Below are positions 1 through 5,280 of a stretch of DNA of 5,280 nt, one piece after another (the first letter of the stretch is position 1; each line of letters opens with the position of its first letter). Under the pieces are notes generated by a model, which was not told the DNA's origin, did not search any database, and saw nothing but the letters and a program-made list of their open reading frames with translations. Source of the stretch: Erysipelotrichaceae bacterium (GTDB taxonomy: Bacteria > Bacillota_I > Bacilli_A > Erysipelotrichales > Erysipelotrichaceae); the NCBI GenBank assembly GCA_017405675.1, contig JAFRAB010000001.1:1-5280 (forward strand), written 5' to 3'. The translations under genes and the position numbers were made by a program.

Positions 1-37
1 AATCGGTAAGAAGCGCGGACATTACATTAAAAAATAG
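1..37 (+). CDS. 3' end of an unidentified gene, possibly an IS transposase (partial)
   Basis: The only visible part is the last 11 full codons, from position 2, reading IGKKRGHYIKK and ending in TAG at 35-37. The tail is basic, and a strong terminator starts 15 bases after the stop, as expected for a real gene end. About 65 bases after that terminator begins comes an IS-like terminal repeat ending at 156, so the likeliest reading is the C-terminus of a transposase carried by that element. This is inferred from position only: eleven residues are too few to recognise a family. Another frame is also open here by chance, but it runs through the terminator and the repeats and is not credible. Confidence 0.4.
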   Translation, partial: IGKKRGHYIKK

Positions 38-51
38 TTTTCTCCATGTTA

Positions 52-89
52 AAAGGACCTCGATTTTCGCATCTTGGTCCTTTCATTTT
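52..89. terminator. Bidirectional intrinsic terminator
   Basis: An 8-bp perfect stem, AAAGGACC (52-59) with GGTCCTTT (76-83), encloses a 16-base loop that can form a small inner CGA/TCG pair (61-63 with 67-69). On the plus strand the stem runs into TTTCATTTTCTT, suiting termination of the gene ending at 37. On the minus strand the same stem ends in TTTT, so it could also stop transcripts leaving glnN. It is the first convincing terminator downstream of glnN, and it lies inside the apparent insertion-sequence end rather than in native flanking DNA. Confidence 0.75.
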
Positions 90-101
90 CTTATCGCTAG
101 T

Positions 102-156
102 CCACCAACTTGCCCACCAACTTCAGTGGAGTTCCCACCAACTATTTTAGAGAGCC
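102..156 (+). mobile_element. Right end of an IS-like element: terminal repeat plus iterated subterminal motif
   Basis: Positions 133-156, read on the minus strand, begin GGCTCTCTAAAATAGT and match 5140-5163 on the plus strand at 23 of 24 bases (T/C at the third base). The motif CCACCAACT occurs three times (102-110, 113-122 and 134-143, the last two with an extra leading C), and the same motif recurs in the other end at 5153-5204. A GG-to-CC terminal repeat with repeated subterminal boxes, preceded by a gene end and terminator, is typical of a transposon end. The element would lie to the left, with its outer boundary at about 156. The GGYTCT start recalls ISL3-family ends, but that assignment is from memory and uncertain. 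Confidence 0.6.
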
Positions 157-158
157 AA

Positions 159-2246
159 TTAATCTACACCAAACATCAGTTCCTTATAGGTAGGAATTGG
201 CCATAAAGCTCTGTCTGTAATGCGTTCCAGACTATCGGTGTTCTTTCTTAATCTGTTCATTACCGGAATGATTATATCTCGGTAATAGTAAGCTTTATCA
301 AGTGAAGACTCAGGCAAAACTGAATACAGTTTTTCTTCCGTTTCTTCTATGCAGTCAGCTATGTTGCCGGTAAGCTCAGCCACCTTTTTCAGGGTTCTGG
401 CGGCATAACTGTTTTCTGACAGTCCAAGTCCTGTTTCACTGTTAACGGCTTCCAGTAACCTGTTTTCAAAAACTAAGGCTGCCGGAAGAATATCCTTTTT
501 AAGCATATCCAGCATGGTCCTGGCTTCAATATTTATGGTCTTATAGTATTTTTCAAGATATATTTCATTTCTGGAACGGCATTCAGCTTCGCTTAAAACA
601 TTGTTTTCAGTAAATACCCTTACATTCTTTTCATCCAGATAATGCGCTAAGGCATCAGGGGTTGTACAGTAATTGCTTAAACCTCTTCTTTCAGCTTCAT
701 GGATCCAGCTTTCATCATAACCGTTACCGTTGAAAATGATTCTCTTGTGTTCCTTGATGGTTTTTCTTATCAGGGTCTTAATGGCAGTATTCAAGTCGTC
801 AGCCTTTTCAAGTTCATTGGCGAACTGCTTTAATTCCTCACAGATCACCGTATTTAATATGGTGTTAGGCGTGGCAATTGAAGCGCTTGAACCGGGCATT
901 CTGAACTCAAACTTATTTCCCGTAAAGGCAAAAGGCGAAGTTCTGTTTCGGTCCGTATTATCCTTCGGGAAAGCCGGCAAGGTATGCACATTGAATATGA
1001 ACGGTTCGCTTTTTCTGTCTGAAGGAACAGTATCGTTTTCAATACTTTCAAGAATATCAGTCAGTTCATCTCCTAAGAAAATGGAAACGATTGCCGGCGG
1101 AGCTTCCGAAGCTCCCAGTCTGTGATCATTGCCGGCTGAGGCAATGGATATTCTGATCAGATCCTGGTATTCATCTACAGCCTTGATAACTGCGCAGAGG
1201 AAAACCAGGAACTGGGCATTTTCTGACGGTGTATCACCGGGGTCCAGAAGATTGACTCCCGTATCCGTCTTCAGCGACCAGTTATTATGTTTTCCTGAGC
1301 CGTTGACTCCGTCAAAAGGTTTCTCATGTAACAGACATTCCAGACCGTGTTTACGGGCAACTTTCTTCATGATTTCCATGGTCAGATTGTTCTGGTCAAC
1401 AGAAACATTTACCGTAAGAAAGTTATTGGCCAGCTCATGCTGGGAAGGTGCCACTTCATTGTGTTCCGTCTTGGCCTGAATGCCTAATTTCCATAATTCC
1501 TCATTAAGATCCTGCATGAATTCCTTAACCTTGATCTTGATGGAACCGTAGTAGTGGTCATTCATTTCCTGTCCCTTTGGACATGGTGCACCAAACAGGG
1601 TTCTGCCGGTAAACTGCAGATCTTCTCTGGCATTATAGTATTCCTTTGCAACCAGGAAATATTCCTGCTCCGCTCCGGCGGTCGCCTTGACATGGTCGAC
1701 ATCTTCATTGCCAAATAATCTTAACACTCTCATAGCCTGAGTATTCAAGGCTTCCATTGAGCGCAATAAAGGTGTCTTATGGTCTAAGGCTTCCCCGCTG
1801 TAAGAACAGTATACGGTAGGGATGCACAGAATATTGTCTTTTATAAAGGCATATGAAGTCGGGTCCCAGGCGGTATAGCCTCTGGCTTCAAAGGTATCTC
1901 TTAAGCCTCCGGATGGAAAGCTTGAAGCATCAGCTTCGCCCTTTACCAGATTACTGGGTGAGAATTCCAGGGTTATCTTGCCGCCTCCGGCTGTGGACAC
2001 AAAGCTTTCATGCTTTTCAGCTGTCGCACCACTTAACGGATGGAACCAATGAGTAAAATGAGTAGCCCCGTTTTCAATAGCCCAGTCTTTCATGGCATTG
2101 GCCACTTCTTCAGCAATGTCACTGTTCAGATCCATACCCTTTTTTAATGTTTCGTTCAGCTGTTTATAGGTTGATTTGGAAAGTCTTTGTTTCATTACCG
2201 CATCATTAAAGACTTTACAGCCAAACATTTCTACGATCTTTGTCAT
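159..2246 (-). CDS. glnN: Type III glutamine synthetase
   Basis: Cytoplasmic ATP-dependent enzyme joining ammonia to glutamate to give glutamine; characterised family members are dodecamers. At 695 residues it has the usual GSIII length, far longer than GSI or GSII. Visible signatures, in order: HWFHPLSGATAEKHESF (66-82), the N-terminal GSIII hallmark; GAEQEYFLV (191-199) and KTEHNEVAPSQHE (259-271), with metal- and glutamate-binding acidic residues; DGVNGSGKHNNWS (312-324); ASAGNDHRLGASEAPP (369-384); and FEFRMPGSSAS (446-456). The C-terminus LWPIPTYKELMFGV is family-like, so it appears complete. I chose the ATG at 2246 rather than the in-frame GTG at 2261, because AAAGGAGAA lies between them at ideal spacing and M-T-K-I-V-E-M-F-G is a natural start. 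It lies 112 bp after glmS on the same strand. Its stop is two bases from an IS-like end. Confidence 0.97.
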   Translation of the reverse strand: MTKIVEMFGCKVFNDAVMKQRLSKSTYKQLNETLKKGMDLNSDIAEEVANAMKDWAIENGATHFTHWFHPLSGATAEKHESFVSTAGGGKITLEFSPSNLVKGEADASSFPSGGLRDTFEARGYTAWDPTSYAFIKDNILCIPTVYCSYSGEALDHKTPLLRSMEALNTQAMRVLRLFGNEDVDHVKATAGAEQEYFLVAKEYYNAREDLQFTGRTLFGAPCPKGQEMNDHYYGSIKIKVKEFMQDLNEELWKLGIQAKTEHNEVAPSQHELANNFLTVNVSVDQNNLTMEIMKKVARKHGLECLLHEKPFDGVNGSGKHNNWSLKTDTGVNLLDPGDTPSENAQFLVFLCAVIKAVDEYQDLIRISIASAGNDHRLGASEAPPAIVSIFLGDELTDILESIENDTVPSDRKSEPFIFNVHTLPAFPKDNTDRNRTSPFAFTGNKFEFRMPGSSASIATPNTILNTVICEELKQFANELEKADDLNTAIKTLIRKTIKEHKRIIFNGNGYDESWIHEAERRGLSNYCTTPDALAHYLDEKNVRVFTENNVLSEAECRSRNEIYLEKYYKTINIEARTMLDMLKKDILPAALVFENRLLEAVNSETGLGLSENSYAARTLKKVAELTGNIADCIEETEEKLYSVLPESSLDKAYYYRDIIIPVMNRLRKNTDSLERITDRALWPIPTYKELMFGVD

Positions 2247-2249
2247 ATG

Positions 2250-2258
2250 TTCTCCTTT
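2250..2258 (-). promoter_or_regulatory. Ribosome binding site of glnN
   Basis: On the minus strand AAAGGAGAA precedes the ATG at 2246 with about 6 bases between GGAG and the start codon. It decides the start: the longer reading from the GTG at 2261 would place this Shine-Dalgarno sequence inside the coding region. Confidence 0.85.
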
Positions 2259-2267
2259 CACTAAGGC

Positions 2268-2314
2268 ATTTTTACTTTATTTCAGACTTATCAGCCTGAT
2301 CATACAGTAAAAAT
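2268..2314 (-). other. Long two-part imperfect hairpin in the glmS-glnN gap, overlapping a possible -10 box
   Basis: On the minus strand the outer arms ATTTTTACT (2314-2306) and AGTAAAAAT (2276-2268) pair over 9 bp. Inside, TCAGGCT (2299-2293) pairs with AGTCTGA (2288-2282) over 7 bp with one G-U, closing a GATA loop. The two stems are separated by an internal loop. It ends 10 bases before the glnN ribosome binding site. No run of T follows, so it is not an intrinsic terminator. TATGAT at 2304-2299 matches a -10 box at 5 of 6 bases, but no good -35 lies 16-18 bases upstream. It could therefore be a promoter with a dyad, an mRNA processing or stability element, or chance in AT-rich DNA. Confidence 0.4.
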
Positions 2315-2358
2315 GATTAAATGATTGTTCTTCCGGAAAAGAAACACTGAATCTTACT

Positions 2359-4173
2359 TTATTCTACAGTTACCACCTTAGCTAAATTACGCGGTTTATC
2401 CACGTTCAGACCTCTCTGACATGCTGAATAATAAGCAATCCACTGTAAGGCGATCACACATGGAAATGTCATGAAGTCATCATCCAGATCAGGCAGAAGA
2501 TACATCGGTACCTTCTGAATCAGCTGACCGGCGTATTCTTCCTTGATTAGTACAAAAGCCCTGGCATTACGGGCTCGTACCTCTTTTATATTGGAAGATT
2601 CCTTATGCAGCAGATACCCCTGAGTAACTGCAGCAATGACCGGAACACTTCTGTCTATTAAGGCTATCGGTCCATGCTTGAGTTCTCCGGAAGCATATGC
2701 CTCTGAATGGATATAAGAAATCTCTTTCAGTTTAAGAGAACCTTCCAGAAGAGTATAGTAATCCAGGCCTCGGCCAATCATGAACAGGCTTTCAGCTCCA
2801 GCCAGATTATTACAGAGCTCTTCATACTCTTTTTTCTTCTTTATAACTTCATTGCAGGCTGCCGGAACTTTCTGCAACTGCTTCATCAGTGCTGCAGCAT
2901 TTTCCTTTGAGAGCTTTCTGTTGCATAAGCCCAGTTTAACTGTCAGCAGATACAGTACGGTAAGCTGACAGGTATAGGCTTTTGTTGAAGCAACGGCGAT
3001 CTCAGGCCCGGCATTTGTAAACAGGCAGTAATTAGCTGTCAAGGCGATTGATGATCCCTTTACATTAACTATTGCCAGAGACGGTATTCCCCTTTTTCGG
3101 GCTGTTTTCATTGCCTCAAGGGTATCAATTGTCTCTCCGGACTGCGATATGGCCAGCAAGACTGATTTTTCATCCATCAGAACAGTAGAGTATATGAATT
3201 CACTGGCCAGATACACATTTGTTCTGATACCGGCATATTTTTCAATCAGATACTTGCCAATCAGTCCGGCATGATATGATGTTCCGCAGGCAACGATATT
3301 GACTTCCTTTATTCCGGCAAGAAAACCGTCATCAATGCCATCACTTTCAAAATCAGGAAGCCCCTCCCTGATTCGGGAAGCGAACGTCCGGTAGATTACA
3401 TCAGGTTGCTGAGATATTTCCTTTTCCATATAAGTTGAATATCCCATCAGATCAAGCTGTTCAACTTTCCAGTTCATTGTATCGTAAACAGGGTCGATCA
3501 GATTGCCATCAAAATCCTTAACCGTAATACCGGTATTCTTAGACATCCTCAGAACTGCTCTTTCAGGAAGAACACTGTATTTGTCTGAAAAACGTGATAA
3601 CGGCATCAGATCACTGGCTAAGATGCATTCGTCTTCAGTATGCGTAAAGATGATAGGCGAAACCTGTCTTACCGCATAGATCTCGTCTTTTCTATCCGCA
3701 AACATAATCACAAAGGCATATGTTCCTTCAATGATCTCCGTAATCATCTGTATGGCTTGAAACGGATTGCTGCCATCATAAAAGCGATTCAGAAGAATCG
3801 CTGCAACTTCACTGTCACCGCTGGATACCATTTCATCCTGCAGTTTGTATTCACTGATTAATTCCTTGTAATTTTCTATTATACCATTGTGAACCAAAGT
3901 AACCATCCCGTTTGTATGCGGGTGAGCATTCTTATAGCTTACACTCCCATGGGTAGCCCATCTTGTATGACCTATTCCACAGGTGGAACACTGTTTTCCT
4001 ACCATTTCTCTTAACTGGCTGACACGCCCCGGACATTTATATACACTTATGTTTTGCCCACTATTAAAAGCAATACCGGCACTGTCATAACCTCGGTATT
4101 CCAGTAATTCCAGACTATCTAAAAGAATATCCGTGGTGTTATTGGTTCCAACATATCCAATAATTCCACACAT
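2359..4173 (-). CDS. glmS: Glutamine--fructose-6-phosphate aminotransferase (isomerizing)
   Basis: Cytoplasmic enzyme converting fructose-6-phosphate and glutamine to glucosamine-6-phosphate and glutamate, the first step towards UDP-GlcNAc and peptidoglycan. The 604 residues are of standard length. The N-terminal glutaminase domain (about 2-220) begins MCGIIGYVG, with Cys2 as nucleophile once Met is removed; this fixes the start. It continues with GHTRWATHG (68-76), NAHPH (82-86), HNGIIENY (95-102) and SGDSEV (118-123). Two SIS sugar-isomerase domains follow: CGTSYHAG (296-303), SQSGETIDTLEA (343-354) and ASTKAY (395-400) in the first; KEISYIHSEAYASGELKHGP (483-502) in the second, containing Glu484 and His500. 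The tail DKPRNLAKVVTVE carries the conserved Lys599. All expected catalytic residues are present. A glmS ribozyme precedes it. The ribosome binding site is weak: only GAGAAA or AAAGAAAG lies upstream. Confidence 0.98.
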   Translation of the reverse strand: MCGIIGYVGTNNTTDILLDSLELLEYRGYDSAGIAFNSGQNISVYKCPGRVSQLREMVGKQCSTCGIGHTRWATHGSVSYKNAHPHTNGMVTLVHNGIIENYKELISEYKLQDEMVSSGDSEVAAILLNRFYDGSNPFQAIQMITEIIEGTYAFVIMFADRKDEIYAVRQVSPIIFTHTEDECILASDLMPLSRFSDKYSVLPERAVLRMSKNTGITVKDFDGNLIDPVYDTMNWKVEQLDLMGYSTYMEKEISQQPDVIYRTFASRIREGLPDFESDGIDDGFLAGIKEVNIVACGTSYHAGLIGKYLIEKYAGIRTNVYLASEFIYSTVLMDEKSVLLAISQSGETIDTLEAMKTARKRGIPSLAIVNVKGSSIALTANYCLFTNAGPEIAVASTKAYTCQLTVLYLLTVKLGLCNRKLSKENAAALMKQLQKVPAACNEVIKKKKEYEELCNNLAGAESLFMIGRGLDYYTLLEGSLKLKEISYIHSEAYASGELKHGPIALIDRSVPVIAAVTQGYLLHKESSNIKEVRARNARAFVLIKEEYAGQLIQKVPMYLLPDLDDDFMTFPCVIALQWIAYYSACQRGLNVDKPRNLAKVVTVE

Positions 4174-4215
4174 ATGTATAATTTCTCAACTTTCTTTTTT
4201 AATTACCTGGCGGTA

Positions 4216-4353
4216 AATCCATCATGAAGAATCTGTTTTGAGATTACTCTCATATTTGCCTTCATGTTCGCATTGGACCATACGTAAGGGCGTCCGCCGA
4301 ATATCTCGATAACCCTTATCCTCGTTAACCTCTCTTTATAGGTGCTTGGCGCT
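4216..4353 (-). ncRNA. glmS self-cleaving ribozyme (GlcN6P-activated)
   Basis: The 5' UTR of glmS carries the full ribozyme fold. On the minus strand AGCGCC places the cleavage between A at 4353 and G at 4352. The conserved stretches AACGAGG, GGTTATCGAGA and TTCGGCGG follow. P2 pairs TAAGGG (4318-4313) with CCCTTA (4290-4285). P3 pairs CGTAT (4284-4280) with ATGCG (4273-4269). The P3 loop GGTCCA (4279-4274) pairs with TGGATT (4221-4216) as the P3.1 pseudoknot. P4 pairs CATGAAG (4266-4260) with CTTCATG (4229-4223), with an inner TGAGA/TCTCA hairpin capped by a GTAA (GNRA) loop (4247-4244). P1 is unusually short: ACCT with AGGT. In studied members GlcN6P acts as the cleavage cofactor and the cut mRNA is degraded, giving feedback on GlmS. 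The 3' end lies 42 bases before the glmS ATG. Confidence 0.96.
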
Positions 4354-4361
4354 AGTAAAGA

Positions 4362-4390
4362 CTTACATATCTGTTTCTTTTCCATGTCAA
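4362..4390 (-). promoter_or_regulatory. Candidate sigma-A promoter close to the ribozyme
   Basis: A perfect TTGACA (4390-4385) is followed, after exactly 17 bases, by TGTAAG (4367-4362), which matches the -10 consensus at 4 of 6 bases. Transcription would start around 4355, leaving almost nothing upstream of the ribozyme cleavage site at 4353. That is tight, so the promoter at 4457-4485 may be the main one; the two could also work together. Confidence 0.35.
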
Positions 4391-4456
4391 AGAACAACAA
4401 TATATTCATTTTAACAAAAGGACAGGATCCGCTCAAAGATTCTGCCCAATTAATTG

Positions 4457-4485
4457 ATTATAAATTACTGTCTAGACACTGAAAA
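4457..4485 (-). promoter_or_regulatory. Candidate sigma-A promoter of glmS
   Basis: TTTTCA (4485-4480, 4 of 6 consensus bases) is separated by 17 bases from a perfect TATAAT (4462-4457). It begins just after the stop codon of the broken DUF1349 gene and would give a leader of roughly 95 bases ahead of the ribozyme cut. The spacer contains the palindrome TGTCTAGACA, so it may be repressor-controlled. Confidence 0.55.
4467..4480. promoter_or_regulatory. Candidate GntR/HutC-type operator inside the glmS promoter spacer
   Basis: A perfect 10-bp palindrome TGTCTAGACA (4469-4478) lies within ACTGTCTAGACACT and fills most of the spacer between the -35 and -10 boxes at 4480-4485 and 4457-4462. GntR-family operators of the HutC branch commonly have a GT...AC dyad with a central TA. 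The amino-sugar sites of DasR and NagR, as I recall them, read ACTGGTCTAGACCACT, which is this sequence with one extra base in each half. NagR is known to act on glmS in streptococci. Placement and shape suggest a repressor site for an amino-sugar sensor, but no regulator gene is in the window and binding is inferred. Confidence 0.4.
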
Positions 4486-4489
4486 TGTT

Positions 4490-5087
4490 TTAATCAGGCT
4501 GCTGTCCATCATGAGCTTTCCATTGACATTCGCCAAAACTGAAGTCAGAGAACACCGCCTTAAAGCTTGAATCTTCAGGACTGCAGGCATAAATGCCAAA
4601 TGATACTTCACCATTTGCCTTCTCCATGTGACATATGCGCATCTGAGAAAAGTTTATCCCGTCATTTGAACACTCAACACAGAAATCATCTTCCCTGCGG
4701 CTTAAACGGTACCACATGGTTCACACTGGCGGGTATTTCTGTAGTTGCCCAATCTGAATATCCACCGTTAGTTACCACTGAACCAAGATGCTGAAACATC
4801 CCGTTTTCATACTCAACTGATGCCTTAAGCCAGTTTTCGGAATCAAGATACATGACAATTCCGCATTGGTCAAAGCGGTGATGACTGCCGGTAAAATCCG
4901 TTTTCACCGTAAAAGAGAAATACTTTTCAGATGAGTTAATCTGCAGCGCCGGAGCATTATCATTCACAAAATGATAATACGTCTTCTGCCACAGGTCAGT
5001 ATGCGGTTGTGTTGTTATTTCTATTGTGTCTTCACCGATGCAATACTGTTTCGGTTCTCTGATCCACTTAGAACTCTTTAAATTCAT
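4490..5087 (-). pseudogene. DUF1349 family protein (concanavalin A-like fold), frameshifted
   Basis: Two reading frames together give one 199-residue protein of normal length for DUF1349. The first part (5087 to about 4718) runs from MNLKSSKWIREP to IPASVNH (residue 124), then shifts into a false tail VVPFKPQGR and a stop at 4688-4686. The second part resumes as MWYRLSRREDDFCVECS at 4717 and continues through QMRICHMEKANGEVSFGIYACSPEDS to the stop at 4490. The open span of 598 bases is two short of 200 codons, which fits loss of two bases, for example CATATG becoming CATG. The family has a beta-sandwich fold of unclear function, sometimes called regulation of enolase protein 1. I chose the ATG at 5087 because GGGAGAA sits at good spacing; the TTG at 5102 lies upstream of that site. 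A sequencing error remains possible. Confidence 0.8.
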
Positions 5088-5093
5088 TTCTGG

Positions 5094-5100
5094 TTCTCCC
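5094..5100 (-). promoter_or_regulatory. Ribosome binding site of the DUF1349 gene
   Basis: GGGAGAA on the minus strand lies 6 bases before the ATG at 5087. It selects that ATG over the upstream TTG at 5102 and shows that the translation start of the broken gene is preserved. Confidence 0.65.
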
Positions 5101-5139
5101 AATCTATTATTTCATTTCTGAAAAAATACTGTTTATCTC

Positions 5140-5280
5140 GGTTCTCTAAAATAGTTGGTGGGATGGAAATTGGTGGAGAAGTTGGTGGAAACCAAGTTGG
5201 TGGGATGAAATAGACGCAAAAATAAAAGCATAATTCAACAAAATATCTTCCATTTACTATACGCTTCAGTAGTTTTGTCT
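5140..5280 (+). mobile_element. End of a second IS-like element, continuing beyond the window
   Basis: From 5140 the plus strand begins GGTTCTCTAAAATAGT, and 5140-5163 is an inverted copy of 133-156 with one mismatch. Four boxes of the form A(G/A)TTGGTGG follow (5153-5162, 5168-5176, 5180-5188 and 5195-5204), spaced 15, 12 and 15 bases start to start. Box number and spacing differ from the left element, so this is probably the opposite end of the same kind of element (its left end, upstream of a transposase) rather than a mirrored copy. Beyond 5205 the DNA is AT-rich and shows no coding start. TTCAAC (5234-5239) and TATACG (5258-5263), 18 bases apart, form a very weak candidate promoter for a gene to the right. 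Confidence 0.55.

Noticed and set aside
102..156. CRISPR-like array from the repeated CCACCAACT motif
   Set aside because: The units are only 9-10 bases with uneven 2-11 base gaps and sit beside a terminal inverted repeat, which fits a transposon end and not CRISPR repeats and spacers.
3..224. Alternative long plus-strand frame running from position 3 through the terminator and repeats
   Set aside because: It crosses a strong hairpin terminator and an IS-like end and continues antisense into glnN, so its openness is chance.
730..2056. Several plus-strand open frames of 67-131 codons within 730-2056
   Set aside because: They are antisense to glnN, which has full family motifs along its whole length; the plus-strand translations show no recognisable protein features.
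2247..2358. GlnR/TnrA box or intrinsic terminator in the glmS-glnN gap
   Set aside because: No TGTNA-N7-TNACA dyad was found, and neither the long hairpin nor the TTCTTTTCCGGAAGAA dyad is followed by a U-run on the coding strand.
2707..3861. Plus-strand open frames antisense to glmS
   Set aside because: They overlap well-conserved GlmS domains on the other strand and read as hydrophobic or low-complexity shadows.
4203..4436. 77-codon open frame on the minus strand upstream of glmS
   Set aside because: It lies across the glmS ribozyme and its leader, has no ribosome binding site, and its apparent protein simply translates the conserved RNA core.
4686..4724. Programmed ribosomal frameshift in the DUF1349 gene
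   Set aside because: No slippery heptamer or rare-codon/stop arrangement is seen at the junction, and a simple two-base loss explains the frame and restores exact family length.

Overview
The window looks like a piece of a low-to-mid GC Bacillota (Firmicutes) chromosome, probably a gut-type clostridial or erysipelotrichial lineage. The evidence is a glmS ribozyme ahead of glmS (a Bacillota hallmark), a type III glutamine synthetase, a DUF1349-type protein and AGGAG-type ribosome binding sites. The exact taxon cannot be read from the sequence.

Layout, left to right. Positions 1-156 look like the right end of an insertion sequence: the last 11 codons of a plus-strand gene, a strong inverted-repeat terminator, then an iterated ACCAACT-type motif and a terminal repeat ending at 156. 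Everything from 159 to 5087 reads on the minus strand, so transcription runs from right to left. The order in that direction is: a frameshifted DUF1349 gene (5087-4490); a glmS leader with two candidate promoters, a 10-bp palindrome inside one of them and a complete glmS self-cleaving ribozyme (4353-4216); glmS (4173-2359); a 112-bp gap holding a long imperfect hairpin; and glnN (2246-159), whose stop codon lies two bases from the insertion-sequence end. From 5140 to the right edge a second copy of the same terminal repeat appears in the opposite orientation, so an IS-like element starts there too.

How the genes fit together. GlnN makes glutamine from glutamate, ammonia and ATP. GlmS spends glutamine to aminate fructose-6-phosphate to glucosamine-6-phosphate, the entry to peptidoglycan amino sugars. 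No terminator is visible between glmS and glnN, so the GlcN6P-sensing ribozyme may influence both genes. The palindrome in the upstream candidate promoter resembles operators of GntR/HutC amino-sugar regulators (NagR/DasR type), which would add transcriptional control to the ribozyme. The DUF1349 gene is broken by a net 2-base loss, and its native upstream region seems to have been cut off by the right-hand IS-like end.

The most interesting points are the candidate operator/promoter/ribozyme stack, the possible ribozyme control of a glutamine synthetase, and the pair of outward-lying IS-like ends with iterated AGTTGGTGG motifs. I found no clear evidence of a wholly new system.
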